DNA of 64,000 nucleotides, taken from a bacterium (GTDB lineage: Bacteria > Myxococcota_A > Bradymonadia > UBA7976 > UBA1532). Location: the NCBI GenBank assembly GCA_030426085.1, contig JAUHYW010000035.1:26993-90992 (forward strand), given 5' to 3'. Under the pieces are notes generated by a model. The model made no database searches and was not told the DNA's origin. It was given only the letters and a program-made list of their open reading frames with translations. Positions 1 through 8,307 of this stretch are shown piece after piece. The position numbers and the translations under genes were made by a program. Numbering within the stretch: the first letter of the stretch is position 1; each line of letters starts with the position of its first letter.

Positions 1-1
1 C

Positions 2-241
2 GCCAACCCGGTGGAGCTGGCGGCCCACGGGCACCGGCTGGCGGTGGTCAGCTACCTGGCCTCGGGCGGCGTGCGCTACGCCCTGCACCACGTCGACTTC
101 ACCGCCCCGGCCGCCTCGGCCGTCACCCGGGCCCCGACCGACCGCGACGCCCGCGCCCCCTGGCTCTCGCAGACCTACTTGTTGTGGGCCGAGCCGGCCG
201 GGTTCGGCGATTGGAGAGTGGCCTATGCGCGCCTCGAGTGA
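2..241 (+). CDS. C-terminal end of a gene that begins left of the window
   Basis: The frame is open from the first bases and stops at 239-241, so only the last 79 codons are visible. A GTG lies at position 11, but the frame stays open to the left of it, so the gene probably starts outside the window. The tail alternates short hydrophobic strands with polar turns and ends LLWAEPAGFGDWRVAYARLE, which suggests a beta-propeller or other beta-rich protein. A similar strand pattern occurs in the C-terminal part of the next gene, which overlaps this one by 17 bp; the two are probably co-transcribed. Function is not recognisable. Confidence 0.6.
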   Translation, partial: ANPVELAAHGHRLAVVSYLASGGVRYALHHVDFTAPAASAVTRAPTDRDARAPWLSQTYLLWAEPAGFGDWRVAYARLE

Positions 242-1862
242 CCCTCGCCGCCCGCGCCCGCTGTGGTGGGCGGCCTTGCGGGCCCTGGCGTTCTTCGCGC
301 TGCTCGCCCTGTGCGCCTGCGCCGCGGACGACGCCGGCTCGGCCGACGGCCCCTCCGACCAGGGCGGGGTCGACCCCGAGCCCGAGCCGCCTCCCGACTG
401 CGTGCTGGTCAGCGACGGGCTGTGCCTCGACGACGCCGACGACCGCTGCCCGCTCACCCGCCGGCTGGTGAGGGACGAGGGCTGCGAGGACCTCGACGAG
501 GACTGCTTCGTCGCCGGCTGCGACGCCGATCCGGCCCTGCTCGACTGCGACGACCGGGCGCCGGACATCAACCCCCTGGCCGCAGAGCGGTGCGACGGGG
601 TCGATCACGACTGCGACGGCGACCCGCAGAACGGCTATCCGCTCATCGGCGAGGGCTGCGCGATCTGCGGGCGGGGCGGCAAGCTGGAGTGCGCCGTCGA
701 CGACCCCACCCGGCTGACGTGCAGCGTGTACGCCGGGCAGTCCGACGCGCTCGACCCCCTGCCCGACGAGCTGTGCGACGGGGTCGACGACGACTGCGAC
801 GGCCGGATCGACGAGCAGTGCCGGGTCGACGCGCCGCCCGGGGCCCGGCTCGAGATGCCCGCCGTCTGCCCCGACGGGGCGCTGGTGGTGATCGAGGACG
901 GCGCGCTGAAGCGCTACGGGCCGGTGGGGCCGAGCCGCCCGGTCGAAGAGACGCTGCGGGGGCCCGAGGCCCGGCCGATGCACCCCCACTGCGGGCCGGC
1001 GGGTATCGCCTGGCTCGAGGTCACCGGCGAGCAGCCGTGCGTCGACGCGCCCGGCGGCCCGCTGACCTGCCTCGCGACGCTGTGGTACCGGCCGGACGGG
1101 GGGCAGGCGGCGGCGATCGTCGCGCTGGCCGACGACATCGGCCCGCCGCTGGTGACCGACGAGGCCGTCTTCTGGCACCGGGTGGTGCGCGACACCCCCT
1201 CACTGCTGCGTTGGGACTTCGCCGACCCGCCCCGGCTGGCGGTCGACGGGGCGCTCAGCGACCCGACGCCGCCCGGGGTCGACGGCGCGATGGCCGTCCG
1301 CGAGTGGCTCGAGGGCGAGGCCCGCGTCGCCCGGGTCGATCTGGCAGATGGCAGCACGTTCGAGATCATCGACGCCTCCGCCGGGCAGGAGAACGCCGGC
1401 CCGCCGACCGCCGCCCGGGATCGGATCGCGTGGAGCGGCGGCGGGGCAGAGCCGGTGCTGTGGGTCGTCGACTTCCGGGGCGGCTTCCGCCCGGTGGCCC
1501 GGCCCGGCCCTCAGCGGGCGCCCCGGCTCGCGGGGGACGCGCTGGTGTGGCTCGACGAAGGCGACGGGATCTCGCTGCGCCGCTTCGACCTGCTGACCGG
1601 CGACGAGCGCCCCATCGCCGAGGCCGACATCGCGGTCGACGGCTTCGACGCGCGGATCGAAGAGGTGGTCTGGGTCGAGCGCGACCCGGCGGGCGACCGG
1701 CTGCGGCGGCAGGCGATGCCCGGGTTCGAGCCCGAGCCGATCCCCGAGCCCGACTGGGGCGCGGACATACCCCCGCCCGACATGGGCCCTGAGCTCGACA
1801 TGGGCCCCGCGCCCGATATGGGCTCTGCGCCCGACGCCGGCCTGTCCTCGGACGCCGGCTGA
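225..1862 (+). CDS. MopE-type Cys/Asp-repeat lipoprotein with a beta-rich C-terminal domain
   Basis: Predicted 545-residue secreted lipoprotein. The N-terminus is Arg-rich, then hydrophobic, and ends in a lipobox around LCAC (Cys near residue 28), followed by an acidic/Pro linker. Two copies of the MopE metal-binding-like motif follow (CDGVDHDCDG and CDGVDDDCDG, about residues 125-200); related motifs bind copper or calcium in MopE. Residues about 210-500 form repeated beta-rich segments with VVWV/LVWLD-like strands, resembling a propeller. The protein ends in DMGP-type repeats, which in this phylum more often sit next to the lipobox. The start is set by GGAGAG seven bases before ATG 225. Role unknown; probably cell-surface. 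Confidence 0.85.
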   Translation: MRASSDPRRPRPLWWAALRALAFFALLALCACAADDAGSADGPSDQGGVDPEPEPPPDCVLVSDGLCLDDADDRCPLTRRLVRDEGCEDLDEDCFVAGCDADPALLDCDDRAPDINPLAAERCDGVDHDCDGDPQNGYPLIGEGCAICGRGGKLECAVDDPTRLTCSVYAGQSDALDPLPDELCDGVDDDCDGRIDEQCRVDAPPGARLEMPAVCPDGALVVIEDGALKRYGPVGPSRPVEETLRGPEARPMHPHCGPAGIAWLEVTGEQPCVDAPGGPLTCLATLWYRPDGGQAAAIVALADDIGPPLVTDEAVFWHRVVRDTPSLLRWDFADPPRLAVDGALSDPTPPGVDGAMAVREWLEGEARVARVDLADGSTFEIIDASAGQENAGPPTAARDRIAWSGGGAEPVLWVVDFRGGFRPVARPGPQRAPRLAGDALVWLDEGDGISLRRFDLLTGDERPIAEADIAVDGFDARIEEVVWVERDPAGDRLRRQAMPGFEPEPIPEPDWGADIPPPDMGPELDMGPAPDMGSAPDAGLSSDAG

Positions 1863-1874
1863 GGCGCCGGTTCA

Positions 1875-1978
1875 CGATACCCGCTCGCGGCACCCGCTCG
1901 CGGCACCCGCTCACGGCACCCGCTCACGGCACCAGTTCACGGCACCAGCTCACGGCAACCGCTCACGGCACCAGCTCG
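1875..1978. repeat. 13-bp minisatellite, 8 copies, across the kinase stop codon
   Basis: Eight head-to-tail copies of a 13-bp unit (plus-strand consensus cggcacccgctca, with variants such as cggcaccagctca) run without interruption. They begin just after the stop of the lipoprotein gene on the left. The last copy lies inside the kinase gene on the minus strand and encodes its final residues; the adjacent copy carries its TGA. Since 13 is not a multiple of three, copy-number change at the coding end would alter the kinase C-terminus. The array fills the whole gap between two convergent genes. Confidence 0.85.
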
Positions 1979-3333
1979 AACTGCTCCTCCAGCTCGACGT
2001 GCACCGTATCGTCCTCGTCGGCCCGGGCCGAGACCGTCTTGCCCACGTAGTTGCGCTTGCGCAGCCGCACCTTGACCCGGCCCTCGGCCTGGGGCCGCTC
2101 GATCGTCAGCGGGGTGCGGCCGACTCGGTCGCCGTCGACATAGACCGTCGCCCCCGACGGGCGCGAGGTGACCTCCAGCTTCACCATCGGGATCACCGCG
2201 TCGAGCACCATCACGTCCGGGGGCAGGGCATCGACCACCGCCGCGTCGGGGAGGGCGACGTCCACGATGGGGGCCGCGTCGGCCACCGCCGCGTCGGGCG
2301 GCGGGGCGGCGCCCCGGTCGACGACCAGCATCGCCGTCAGCCCGCCGACGAGCAGCATCACCGCCAGCAGCGCGCCGACCGCTTGCAGGCTCCAGCCGCC
2401 GCCGGCCTCGTCGATCGTCGTCATCGCCTCGGCGAAGGTGGCCGCGTCGGGGAACCGGTTGGCGGGATCCTTGGCCAGCGCGCAGTGCACCGCCGCCGCC
2501 ACCCGGGGCGAGACCCCCGGGGCCACCTCGCGCAGGTCGGGCGGCGGGCTGTGGGCCTGCTGGTAGAGGATCGACATCGGGGTCGGCCCATCGAAGGGCG
2601 GTCGGCCGGTCAGCGCGGTGAAGGCGATCACCCCCAGGGCGTAGATGTCGGCCCGGCCGTCCACCTCGCCCGCGGAGAACATCTCCGGCGGCATGTAGCG
2701 GGGGGTGCCCACCGTCGAGGCCGCCTCGACCCCCTCGGCGTCGTCCTCGATCTGCTGCACGATGCCCAGATCCATCACGGTGACGCGCCCGTCGTCGCCC
2801 ACCATGACGTTGCCCGGCTTGAGGTCGCGGTGCACCAGCCCCACCGCGTGCAGGGCGGTCAGCGCGTCGCACACCTCGGCGACGATCTGCTGCACCCCGG
2901 CCTCGGGCAGCGGGCCCTCGACCCGCAGGATCTCGTCCAGGGTGCGCCCCTCGACGAACTTCATGACCATGTAATAGACGCCCGACTCCTGGCCGATCGC
3001 GTAGGCCGGCACCAGGTTGCGGTGCTCGACGCTGGCCAGCGCCCGGGCCTCGTGCATGAACCGGGCGAGCACCCCCGCGTCGGCCCCCGACATCCGCATG
3101 GCCTTGATGGCCACCGGGCGGCTCAGCGTCAGATCGGTGCCTCGGTAGACGACGCCCATGCCGCCCCGGCCCACCTCGACGTCGATGCGATAGCGCCCCT
3201 CGAGCACCGTGCCCCGCTCGAAGGGCTGGGGGCCACCGCTGCGGTCGAAGCCGCAGGCGGGGCAGATCGGGCTCGACTCGGCGACGATCGCCGCGCATGC
3301 GGGGCAGGTGGCGACGGTGGACCTTCCTTCCAT
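1963..3333 (-). CDS. Membrane Ser/Thr protein kinase with N-terminal zinc ribbon and C-terminal PEGA domain
   Basis: 456 residues. A zinc ribbon (C10, C13, C24, C27) precedes a full Hanks-type kinase domain at about residues 47-310: glycine loop GRGGMGVVY, VAIK lysine, HRDLKPGN catalytic loop, DLG in place of DFG, and PPE in place of APE. The core catalytic residues are kept, so it is probably active. A single transmembrane helix (about 318-338) is followed by an Asp/Ala linker and a PEGA domain (about 380-450; RPSGATVYVDGDRVGRTPL), usually an outer-face surface or polymer-binding module. The gene is divergent from a second zinc-ribbon kinase 65 bp away. It signals from the envelope to cytoplasmic substrates that cannot be named. 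Confidence 0.92.
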   Translation of the reverse strand: MEGRSTVATCPACAAIVAESSPICPACGFDRSGGPQPFERGTVLEGRYRIDVEVGRGGMGVVYRGTDLTLSRPVAIKAMRMSGADAGVLARFMHEARALASVEHRNLVPAYAIGQESGVYYMVMKFVEGRTLDEILRVEGPLPEAGVQQIVAEVCDALTALHAVGLVHRDLKPGNVMVGDDGRVTVMDLGIVQQIEDDAEGVEAASTVGTPRYMPPEMFSAGEVDGRADIYALGVIAFTALTGRPPFDGPTPMSILYQQAHSPPPDLREVAPGVSPRVAAAVHCALAKDPANRFPDAATFAEAMTTIDEAGGGWSLQAVGALLAVMLLVGGLTAMLVVDRGAAPPPDAAVADAAPIVDVALPDAAVVDALPPDVMVLDAVIPMVKLEVTSRPSGATVYVDGDRVGRTPLTIERPQAEGRVKVRLRKRNYVGKTVSARADEDDTVHVELEEQFELVP

Positions 3334-3348
3334 GGCCTGATCGGCGCA

Positions 3349-3354
3349 TATAAT
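3349..3354 (+). promoter_or_regulatory. Candidate -10 box (TATAAT) for the plus-strand kinase
   Basis: A perfect TATAAT sits in the 65-bp gap between the divergent kinase genes, about 45 bp before the GTG start of the right-hand kinase, in otherwise very GC-rich DNA. No good -35 hexamer lies 16-18 bp upstream (only a CT-rich stretch), so it may need an activator or be fortuitous. Confidence 0.4.
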
Positions 3355-3398
3355 GGCAGAACTTCTGCGGGACCGGAAACACGCCGCGTGAGCACTCG

Positions 3399-4499
3399 GT
3401 GAGCAGCATCTCCCAGACCCCCTGCGTGCACTGCGGCGCGGCGCTGTCGGCGGACGCGACGCTGTGCGGCCGCTGCGGGCAGGCCCAGATCCCCGACGAG
3501 CTGCCCGACCACTGGATCGGGCGGGTGGTCGACGGCAAGTACGAGATCGAAGAGGTGCTCGGGGTCGGCGGCATGGGCATGGTCTTCGCCGCCCGGCGGG
3601 TGCTCGTCGGCGACCGGGTCGCGCTGAAGGTGTTGTTCCCCCGCTTTCTCGAGAGCCCCTTGCAGCGGCGCCTCTTCCGCGACGAGGCCATCGCCGCCGC
3701 CCGGCTGAGCCACGACAACGTGGTGTCGGTCTTCGACGCCGACGTCAGCGACGAGGGGGCGGCCTACATCGCGATGGAGCTGCTCGACGGGCGCACGTTC
3801 AAGGCGCTGCTGCGCGAGCGGGCGCCGCTGCCGGCCGACGAAGCGGTGGCCATCGCCATCGAGGTCTGCGCCGGGCTCGACGCCGCCCACCGGGCCCGGA
3901 TCATCCACCGCGACCTCAAGCCGGACAACATCTTCCTCGAGACCCGACCCGACGGCGGGCACCGGGTCAAGCTGGTCGACTTCGGCATCGCCGCGATGCT
4001 CGACGGCGACCGCTCCGACGAGAAGCGCCAGCGGCTGGGCACCCTGCGCTACATGGCCCCCGAGCAGTGCAAGGGGCGGGACGTCGACCCCCGGGCCGAC
4101 CTCTACGCGCTGGGGGTGGTGCTCTACGAGGCGCTGACCCGGCGGCGGGCGACGGGCAAGACGGTCAGCGCGGTGCTCGAACAGGTGCCCGATCCGCCCA
4201 ACGTGCACCTGACGCCCGATCGGCAGCTCCCGCCCGCGCTCGAGGTGCTGCTGCTGCGGCTGCTGGCCAAGTCCCCCGACGACCGCCCGCCCACCGCCGC
4301 CGCCGCCGGCGAGGCCTTCGTGGCGATCGACGCGGTGATGCGGGGCGAGGCGCCGCCGATGGTGCTCCAGCCGCTCCTCGACGGGCCCCCGCCGACCCCG
4401 CCGCCGCCTGCGCCATCCGAGGGGCCCGCCCTGGTGACCGTCATCGGGCTGGCCATCGCGGTGGGCGTCATCGGCGGCCTGGTGTGGGCTCTCATCTGA
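3399..4499 (+). CDS. Tail-anchored Ser/Thr protein kinase with N-terminal zinc ribbon
   Basis: 366 residues. A zinc ribbon (C9, C12, C23, C26) leads into a complete kinase domain at about residues 43-305: GVGGMGMVF glycine loop, VALK lysine, HRDLKPDN, DFG and APE all present, so it should be active. After a Pro-rich linker the protein ends in one hydrophobic helix (about 345-366) with almost nothing beyond it, so the kinase is cytoplasmic and anchored by its tail. Translation probably starts at GTG 3399; another GTG eleven bases earlier is out of frame. The same N-terminal architecture in the divergent neighbour suggests duplication and possible shared input, but no sensor domain is visible. 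Confidence 0.92.
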   Translation: MSSISQTPCVHCGAALSADATLCGRCGQAQIPDELPDHWIGRVVDGKYEIEEVLGVGGMGMVFAARRVLVGDRVALKVLFPRFLESPLQRRLFRDEAIAAARLSHDNVVSVFDADVSDEGAAYIAMELLDGRTFKALLRERAPLPADEAVAIAIEVCAGLDAAHRARIIHRDLKPDNIFLETRPDGGHRVKLVDFGIAAMLDGDRSDEKRQRLGTLRYMAPEQCKGRDVDPRADLYALGVVLYEALTRRRATGKTVSAVLEQVPDPPNVHLTPDRQLPPALEVLLLRLLAKSPDDRPPTAAAAGEAFVAIDAVMRGEAPPMVLQPLLDGPPPTPPPPAPSEGPALVTVIGLAIAVGVIGGLVWALI

Positions 4500-4564
4500 T
4501 CCCGAGCCGGGCCCCCGCCGGCCCATCGAGCCCGATTGAGCCCGCGCCCCCCGCGTCGATCGGG

Positions 4565-4570
4565 TATGGT
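4565..4570 (+). promoter_or_regulatory. Candidate extended -10 (TATGGT) before the methyltransferase gene
   Basis: TATGGT in the 10-bp context GGTATGGTGC lies 27 bp before the ATG. The same 10-mer occurs 46 bp before the ABC-F gene at about 14.9 kb. No convincing -35 is seen at standard spacing, so this rests on the recurrence and position only. Confidence 0.3.
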
Positions 4571-4596
4571 GCCCGCCGCCCGACAGCGGAGCCCCC

Positions 4597-5361
4597 ATGA
4601 GCGACCTCGGATCGATCGTCTTCGTCCTGTGCCACCCCACCGACCCCCGCAACGTCGGCGGCGCCGCCCGGGCGGTGGCCAACTTCGGCCTGGGCGGGCT
4701 GCGGGTCGCCAGCGAGACCCCGTTCGAGCCGGAGGACGTGCACGCCTACTCCGCCGGGGCGGTGCGCACGATCCGGTTCGAGCCCTACCCCGACGTCGAC
4801 GCCGCCATCGCCGACTGCGACCGGGTCATCGGCACCAGCCGCCGCACCCGGGACCCCGACGCGCCGCCCGAGTGGCCCGTCGCCGGCCTCGCAGCCCGCC
4901 TCGCCGGGCCGGGCACCACCGCGATCCTGTTCGGCACCGAGCGCACCGGGCTCACGAAGCCCGAGGTCGACCGGTGCAGCGCCACGGTGCACATCCACAC
5001 CGCCGAGCGGTACCCCTCGATGAACCTGGCCCACGCCGTCGCCTGCGTCGGCTACGAGCTCGCCCGCCCGACCCCCGGCGAGAGCGGACCCCCGGTGCGG
5101 GTCGAGAGACCCCGGACCCCCGCCGCCGCCCGGGAGGCCTTCTTCGGCCACGTACAGCGGGTCGTCGAGGCCCTCGGCTACCCCCCCGGCCGCAGCCCGG
5201 CCGCCTTCACCCGCCGGGCGCGGCGCATCCTCGACCGGGCCAACCCCGACCAGCAGGAGCTGAGCCTCTTCGGCGGGGTCTTCACCGAGCTGCTGCGCCT
5301 CGGCCGCCTCGCCGGCGTCGCCCGCCCCGAAGAGCCGCCCGAGCCGCCCGCCGAGGGCTGA
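4597..5361 (+). CDS. SpoU/TrmH-family RNA 2'-O-methyltransferase, TrmJ-like
   Basis: 254 residues. The three SPOUT-knot motifs are clear: NVGGAARAVANFG near the N-terminus (motif 1), ILFGTERTGLT in the middle (motif 2) and YPSMNLAHAVACVGYE (motif 3). The NLAHAV form resembles TrmJ enzymes, which methylate the 2'-O of nucleotide 32 in some tRNAs using S-adenosylmethionine. After the catalytic domain (about 1-160) comes an Arg-rich helical extension of about 90 residues, also typical of TrmJ. Substrate specificity cannot be read from sequence; an rRNA target remains possible. It stands alone between the kinase gene and a small membrane protein gene. Confidence 0.85.
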   Translation: MSDLGSIVFVLCHPTDPRNVGGAARAVANFGLGGLRVASETPFEPEDVHAYSAGAVRTIRFEPYPDVDAAIADCDRVIGTSRRTRDPDAPPEWPVAGLAARLAGPGTTAILFGTERTGLTKPEVDRCSATVHIHTAERYPSMNLAHAVACVGYELARPTPGESGPPVRVERPRTPAAAREAFFGHVQRVVEALGYPPGRSPAAFTRRARRILDRANPDQQELSLFGGVFTELLRLGRLAGVARPEEPPEPPAEG

Positions 5362-5508
5362 GCCGGTATGGCACCTGCAATCCCAGTCGGAGGATGGCTC
5401 CGAAGACCCCTGCTGACACGCGGTGACTGTGTTTCACTCACCGAATGACTCGGACTGGCGCGCGCGGGCGATCCGTATCACCATGAGCCGGACCCGCGGG
5501 AGGACCCG

Positions 5509-5823
5509 ATGCGCCCATCGTTCGTGATCATGCTCGCCGTCGGCCTGGGGCTGATGGGGATCTTCTGGTGGAAGACGTGGCAGGTCGAAGAGGAGAAGGT
5601 CGCCGCCGAGGCCCTGATCACCGGCTGCGCGGCGACGCCGAACTGCCCGGCCGACCTGCCCGAGTGCCTGACCGGCTTCGGCGAGGCCATCGGCATCTGC
5701 TCGGTGACGTGCGCCGCCGACAGCCAGTGCCCCGAGAGCTGGTGCTGCCCGCTGGCCGAAGAGGGCATGACCGCGCGGCTGTGCGCCCCGCGGCAGGTGT
5801 GCCTGAAGCTGCGCGCCCGCTGA
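5509..5823 (+). CDS. Small membrane-anchored Cys-rich protein
   Basis: 104 residues. One N-terminal membrane helix (about residues 5-22) is followed by a charged stretch and an exported-looking domain with ten cysteines in about 60 residues. The spacing CAADSQCPESWCCP recalls the core of WAP-type four-disulfide domains (CxxDxxCPxxxxCC), though this is only a resemblance. The domain is probably disulfide-bonded in the periplasm or outside the cell. The start is fixed by GGGAGGA six bases before ATG. It converges with the lipoprotein gene on its right, 12 bp away. No function known. Confidence 0.7.
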   Translation: MRPSFVIMLAVGLGLMGIFWWKTWQVEEEKVAAEALITGCAATPNCPADLPECLTGFGEAIGICSVTCAADSQCPESWCCPLAEEGMTARLCAPRQVCLKLRAR

Positions 5824-5835
5824 GGCCGAGCGGGC

Positions 5836-7110
5836 TCAGCTCCCCGGGGCGCCGCCCGCCGCCAGATCGATGCTCAGCATGTCCCCCGACAGCTCGAGCC
5901 CCTTCACCTCGACCCCGACCGAGTCGTTGCCCAGCTTGATCTTCGTCTTGGTGGCGAGGGTCCTGGTGAACGCGAACGCCTCGGTGCTGATGCCCATCAG
6001 GCCCAGCGCGCTCGAGATGAGCGGCGGCCCGGTCATCTCCTCGATGGTGCCGTTGTCGAAGCCCACGCTCAGCTTGCCCTGCTTCAACGAGACCCGGGGA
6101 TCGGCCCCCGCCCGGGCGTGCAGGCAGATGCCGGTCTGGGGCACCTCGGCGGTCCACAGGTGCACCTTCAGCGGCCGGGCGCCGCTCTGCCAGCCGAAGC
6201 CGGCCTCGAACTCACCGCCCTTGGCCGCCTTGCCCTCCCGGGTGTAGCGGGCCGGGATCTCGCCCCGGCCCATCGCCCAGTTGCCGAGCTGAGCCAGGGC
6301 CTGGGTCGACACCGCCATCTGCAAGCCGCTGCTCTTGCCCATGCGCCCGGTGGGCAGCCCCGCCGCCGAGAAGGGCAGCCGGGCGTCGACCACCCACTGC
6401 CCGCCCTCGGTGGCCAGCGCCAGCCCCTGGAGCGGCACGTCGGGCAGGGCGAACTCGAAGCGGGCCAGCTCGCCGAGCGGGGTCAGGACCTGCCGCCGCA
6501 GCAGCCCGTACGCCTGGGCCGCGAGGTAGGCGACCCCCTCCCGGGCCACCCGCTGGGCGGTGGGGCGCAGCGTGCCGCGCAGCATGCTCGGCACGGGGCT
6601 GAGCAGGGCGCTGCTCAGGCGATCGACCGCGCCGTCGTCGATGCGGGGCGCGATCTTCTCGAACATGTCCGCCCGCAGCGCGATCTGCAGCGTGCCCTTC
6701 TTCGCGTCGTACCGCACCGGGGCCACCGCGCCGAGCTGCAAACCGAACAGGGCCCGGCCGCCCGACTTCACGTCGAGATCCAGATCGAACCGGGCCGAAT
6801 CGCCCCGGTCGAGCGCGACCCGCATCCGCCGGGGCGCCAGCCCCAGCGCGTCGACGTACCGGCTCAGATCGCCGAGGCCGGGCAGGTTCACCGGCACGTC
6901 CGGCAGCCGCGAGATGGCCTTGCGGGTCCAGCCCTCGACCATCGCGCCGGGGATGGCCAGCCGGATGTGGGGCGCGCCATCGGGGGCGGCCCGGTTCATC
7001 TCGCTGCGGAAGGCGTCCCGGTGGGCGGCGACCTGTTGGCAGGCGCCGCAGCCGGCGAGCCACAGGCCAGCGACTGCGAGCAGCCCGGCGGACAGGGGGG
7101 CGGTGGGCAT
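5836..7110 (-). CDS. Lipoprotein of unknown function
   Basis: 424 residues from ATG 7110, chosen because GGAGGA lies five bases upstream and a lipoprotein signal (LAVAGLWLAGC) follows directly; an in-frame start 17 codons earlier would hide that signal. The mature part alternates amphipathic beta-strands and helices, with conserved-looking blocks such as LPDVPVNLPGL, PLQGLALATEGGQWVV and LKQGKLSVGFDNG. The overall pattern loosely recalls tubular lipid-binding (BPI/SMP-like) proteins, but this is a guess. It is probably anchored in the inner or outer membrane. It is transcribed away from the sigma-factor operon, with about 450 bp between them. Confidence 0.75.
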   Translation of the reverse strand: MPTAPLSAGLLAVAGLWLAGCGACQQVAAHRDAFRSEMNRAAPDGAPHIRLAIPGAMVEGWTRKAISRLPDVPVNLPGLGDLSRYVDALGLAPRRMRVALDRGDSARFDLDLDVKSGGRALFGLQLGAVAPVRYDAKKGTLQIALRADMFEKIAPRIDDGAVDRLSSALLSPVPSMLRGTLRPTAQRVAREGVAYLAAQAYGLLRRQVLTPLGELARFEFALPDVPLQGLALATEGGQWVVDARLPFSAAGLPTGRMGKSSGLQMAVSTQALAQLGNWAMGRGEIPARYTREGKAAKGGEFEAGFGWQSGARPLKVHLWTAEVPQTGICLHARAGADPRVSLKQGKLSVGFDNGTIEEMTGPPLISSALGLMGISTEAFAFTRTLATKTKIKLGNDSVGVEVKGLELSGDMLSIDLAAGGAPGS

Positions 7111-7560
7111 CGGTCCTCCGATCGAATGTTGCTCTTCGGGTGTACCCCGGCCGCCCTTCACGGGGAAGAGCGCCGCGTCCGCGAAATTTTTTCTGGTGGT
7201 CCGCAGACGGTTATCAGCGGTTTCACTGGCGTTCTGGTTGCCACCCTACTGCCACGCCCGAGACGCCAGCAAAACCGTTTGCGCGCGTAAACATCGGGCT
7301 CAGCGGGTTCCGGCCCTTCGTAGCCGGCCCGCCTCCTGCCATCGCTGGTGACCTCCGGCCGGGCCGTCCAGCGCATTCGGTGAGCGGGCATCACAGCGAA
7401 GTCCGAAGAAAACTCGATCGGCCACCGGACACTCTGGGGCTCTCGTTCCCTAGTCCTCTCGGAAACCTGAGCCAGAACGCGACGTCGGCGCGCAGCGAGG
7501 CGCTCAAGGTCGTGAGAACCGGTGGTGTACGAAGCGTTGACACTCACTCAGCCCGAAGCC
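7111..7560. other. Divergent intergenic region with an imperfect inverted repeat
   Basis: No gene is supported in this 450-bp gap, which must hold the promoters of the left-going lipoprotein gene and the right-going sigma operon. It is less GC-rich than its surroundings (for example a run of T at about 7185-7190). A 14-bp inverted repeat, CGGTTTCACTGGCG at 7218-7231 and CGCCAGCAAAACCG at 7264-7277, matches at 12 of 14 positions and encloses 32 bp. It could be an operator, a recombination-site remnant or a hairpin. A TTGACA at 7537-7542 lies too close to the chosen start to be a confident promoter. Confidence 0.5.
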
Positions 7561-8307
7561 ATGATTCGCCCATCGGTGCGATCCCCTCATGACACACGCG
7601 CCGGACTCACGAATCGAACCACCCCCAAGGTCGAGTTGGTGCGTTCCCCCGGCAGCCTCCTGCATACTCTCATCGCGCTCGAAGCATCGGGCGACTGGTC
7701 CAGGCGCCTCGAGGAATATCGCCGCGAGTTGTTTCGATACGTCGCCGCGCTGCGGGGCACACCCGTCGAGCGGACCCAATGCCAGGACGAGTTGAAAGCC
7801 CTGCTCGAGAGCGAACTCGCGGGGCTGTTGTCCTGTCGCGATCTGGCCGAGCGCAGCGCCCGGCGGGACGCCCTCAACGAGATGATCGCCGACACCGAGG
7901 CCATGGCCGAGGCCATGAATCTGGCCGCGCTCCGCCTCTCGCTCGAGAGGCCGGCGAACATGGTCTCGTTCCTGCGGGCCAAGCTGATCTGGCGGGCCAA
8001 CGACATCCTCGAGTCGGAGCGGCGGCGGCACGATCGGCGGGTGATCTCCTCCTCCGACCCGCTCGGTCTGGCGCCCCTCGAACAGCGCACGGTGAACGAG
8101 GCTCCCCTGATGGACCGTCGGATCCTGCTGCGCGAGATCCTCGAGACCTTCGGCGGGGAGGGCGACGAGGACGGCGCCCGCATCCTCGAGGGGCTGCTGG
8201 AGGGTCTCTCCATCGCCGAGCTGGCCCGGCGCACCGGGCGCTCGCGGCAGCAGATCTATCGGTTCCTGGATCGCATCCGCATCTGGGCCGAGAGGTTCAA
8301 GTCGTGA
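7561..8307 (+). CDS. Sigma-70-family-like (ECF-type) sigma factor
   Basis: About 248 residues from ATG 7561 (in-frame GTGs at 7522 and 7576 are alternatives; no clear ribosome site decides). The C-terminal 35 residues hold a helix-turn-helix like sigma region 4: LEGLSIAELARRTGRSRQQIYRFLDRI. The middle contains a region-2-like block, FLRAKLIWRANDILESERRR, where -10 recognition would lie. The family is divergent and not a standard RpoE. The gene overlaps the next one by four bases (GTGA), and that gene encodes a zinc-finger membrane protein typical of anti-sigma factors. Together this supports a sigma/anti-sigma pair. Target promoters, including autoregulation, are unknown. Confidence 0.7.
   Translation: MIRPSVRSPHDTRAGLTNRTTPKVELVRSPGSLLHTLIALEASGDWSRRLEEYRRELFRYVAALRGTPVERTQCQDELKALLESELAGLLSCRDLAERSARRDALNEMIADTEAMAEAMNLAALRLSLERPANMVSFLRAKLIWRANDILESERRRHDRRVISSSDPLGLAPLEQRTVNEAPLMDRRILLREILETFGGEGDEDGARILEGLLEGLSIAELARRTGRSRQQIYRFLDRIRIWAERFKS

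Noticed and set aside
7537..7565. TTGACA, 17 bp, CATGAT as a promoter of the sigma operon
   Set aside because: The -10 would overlap the most likely ATG at 7561, so transcripts from it would lack that start. It could only work if translation begins at GTG 7576 or later, which is not supported.
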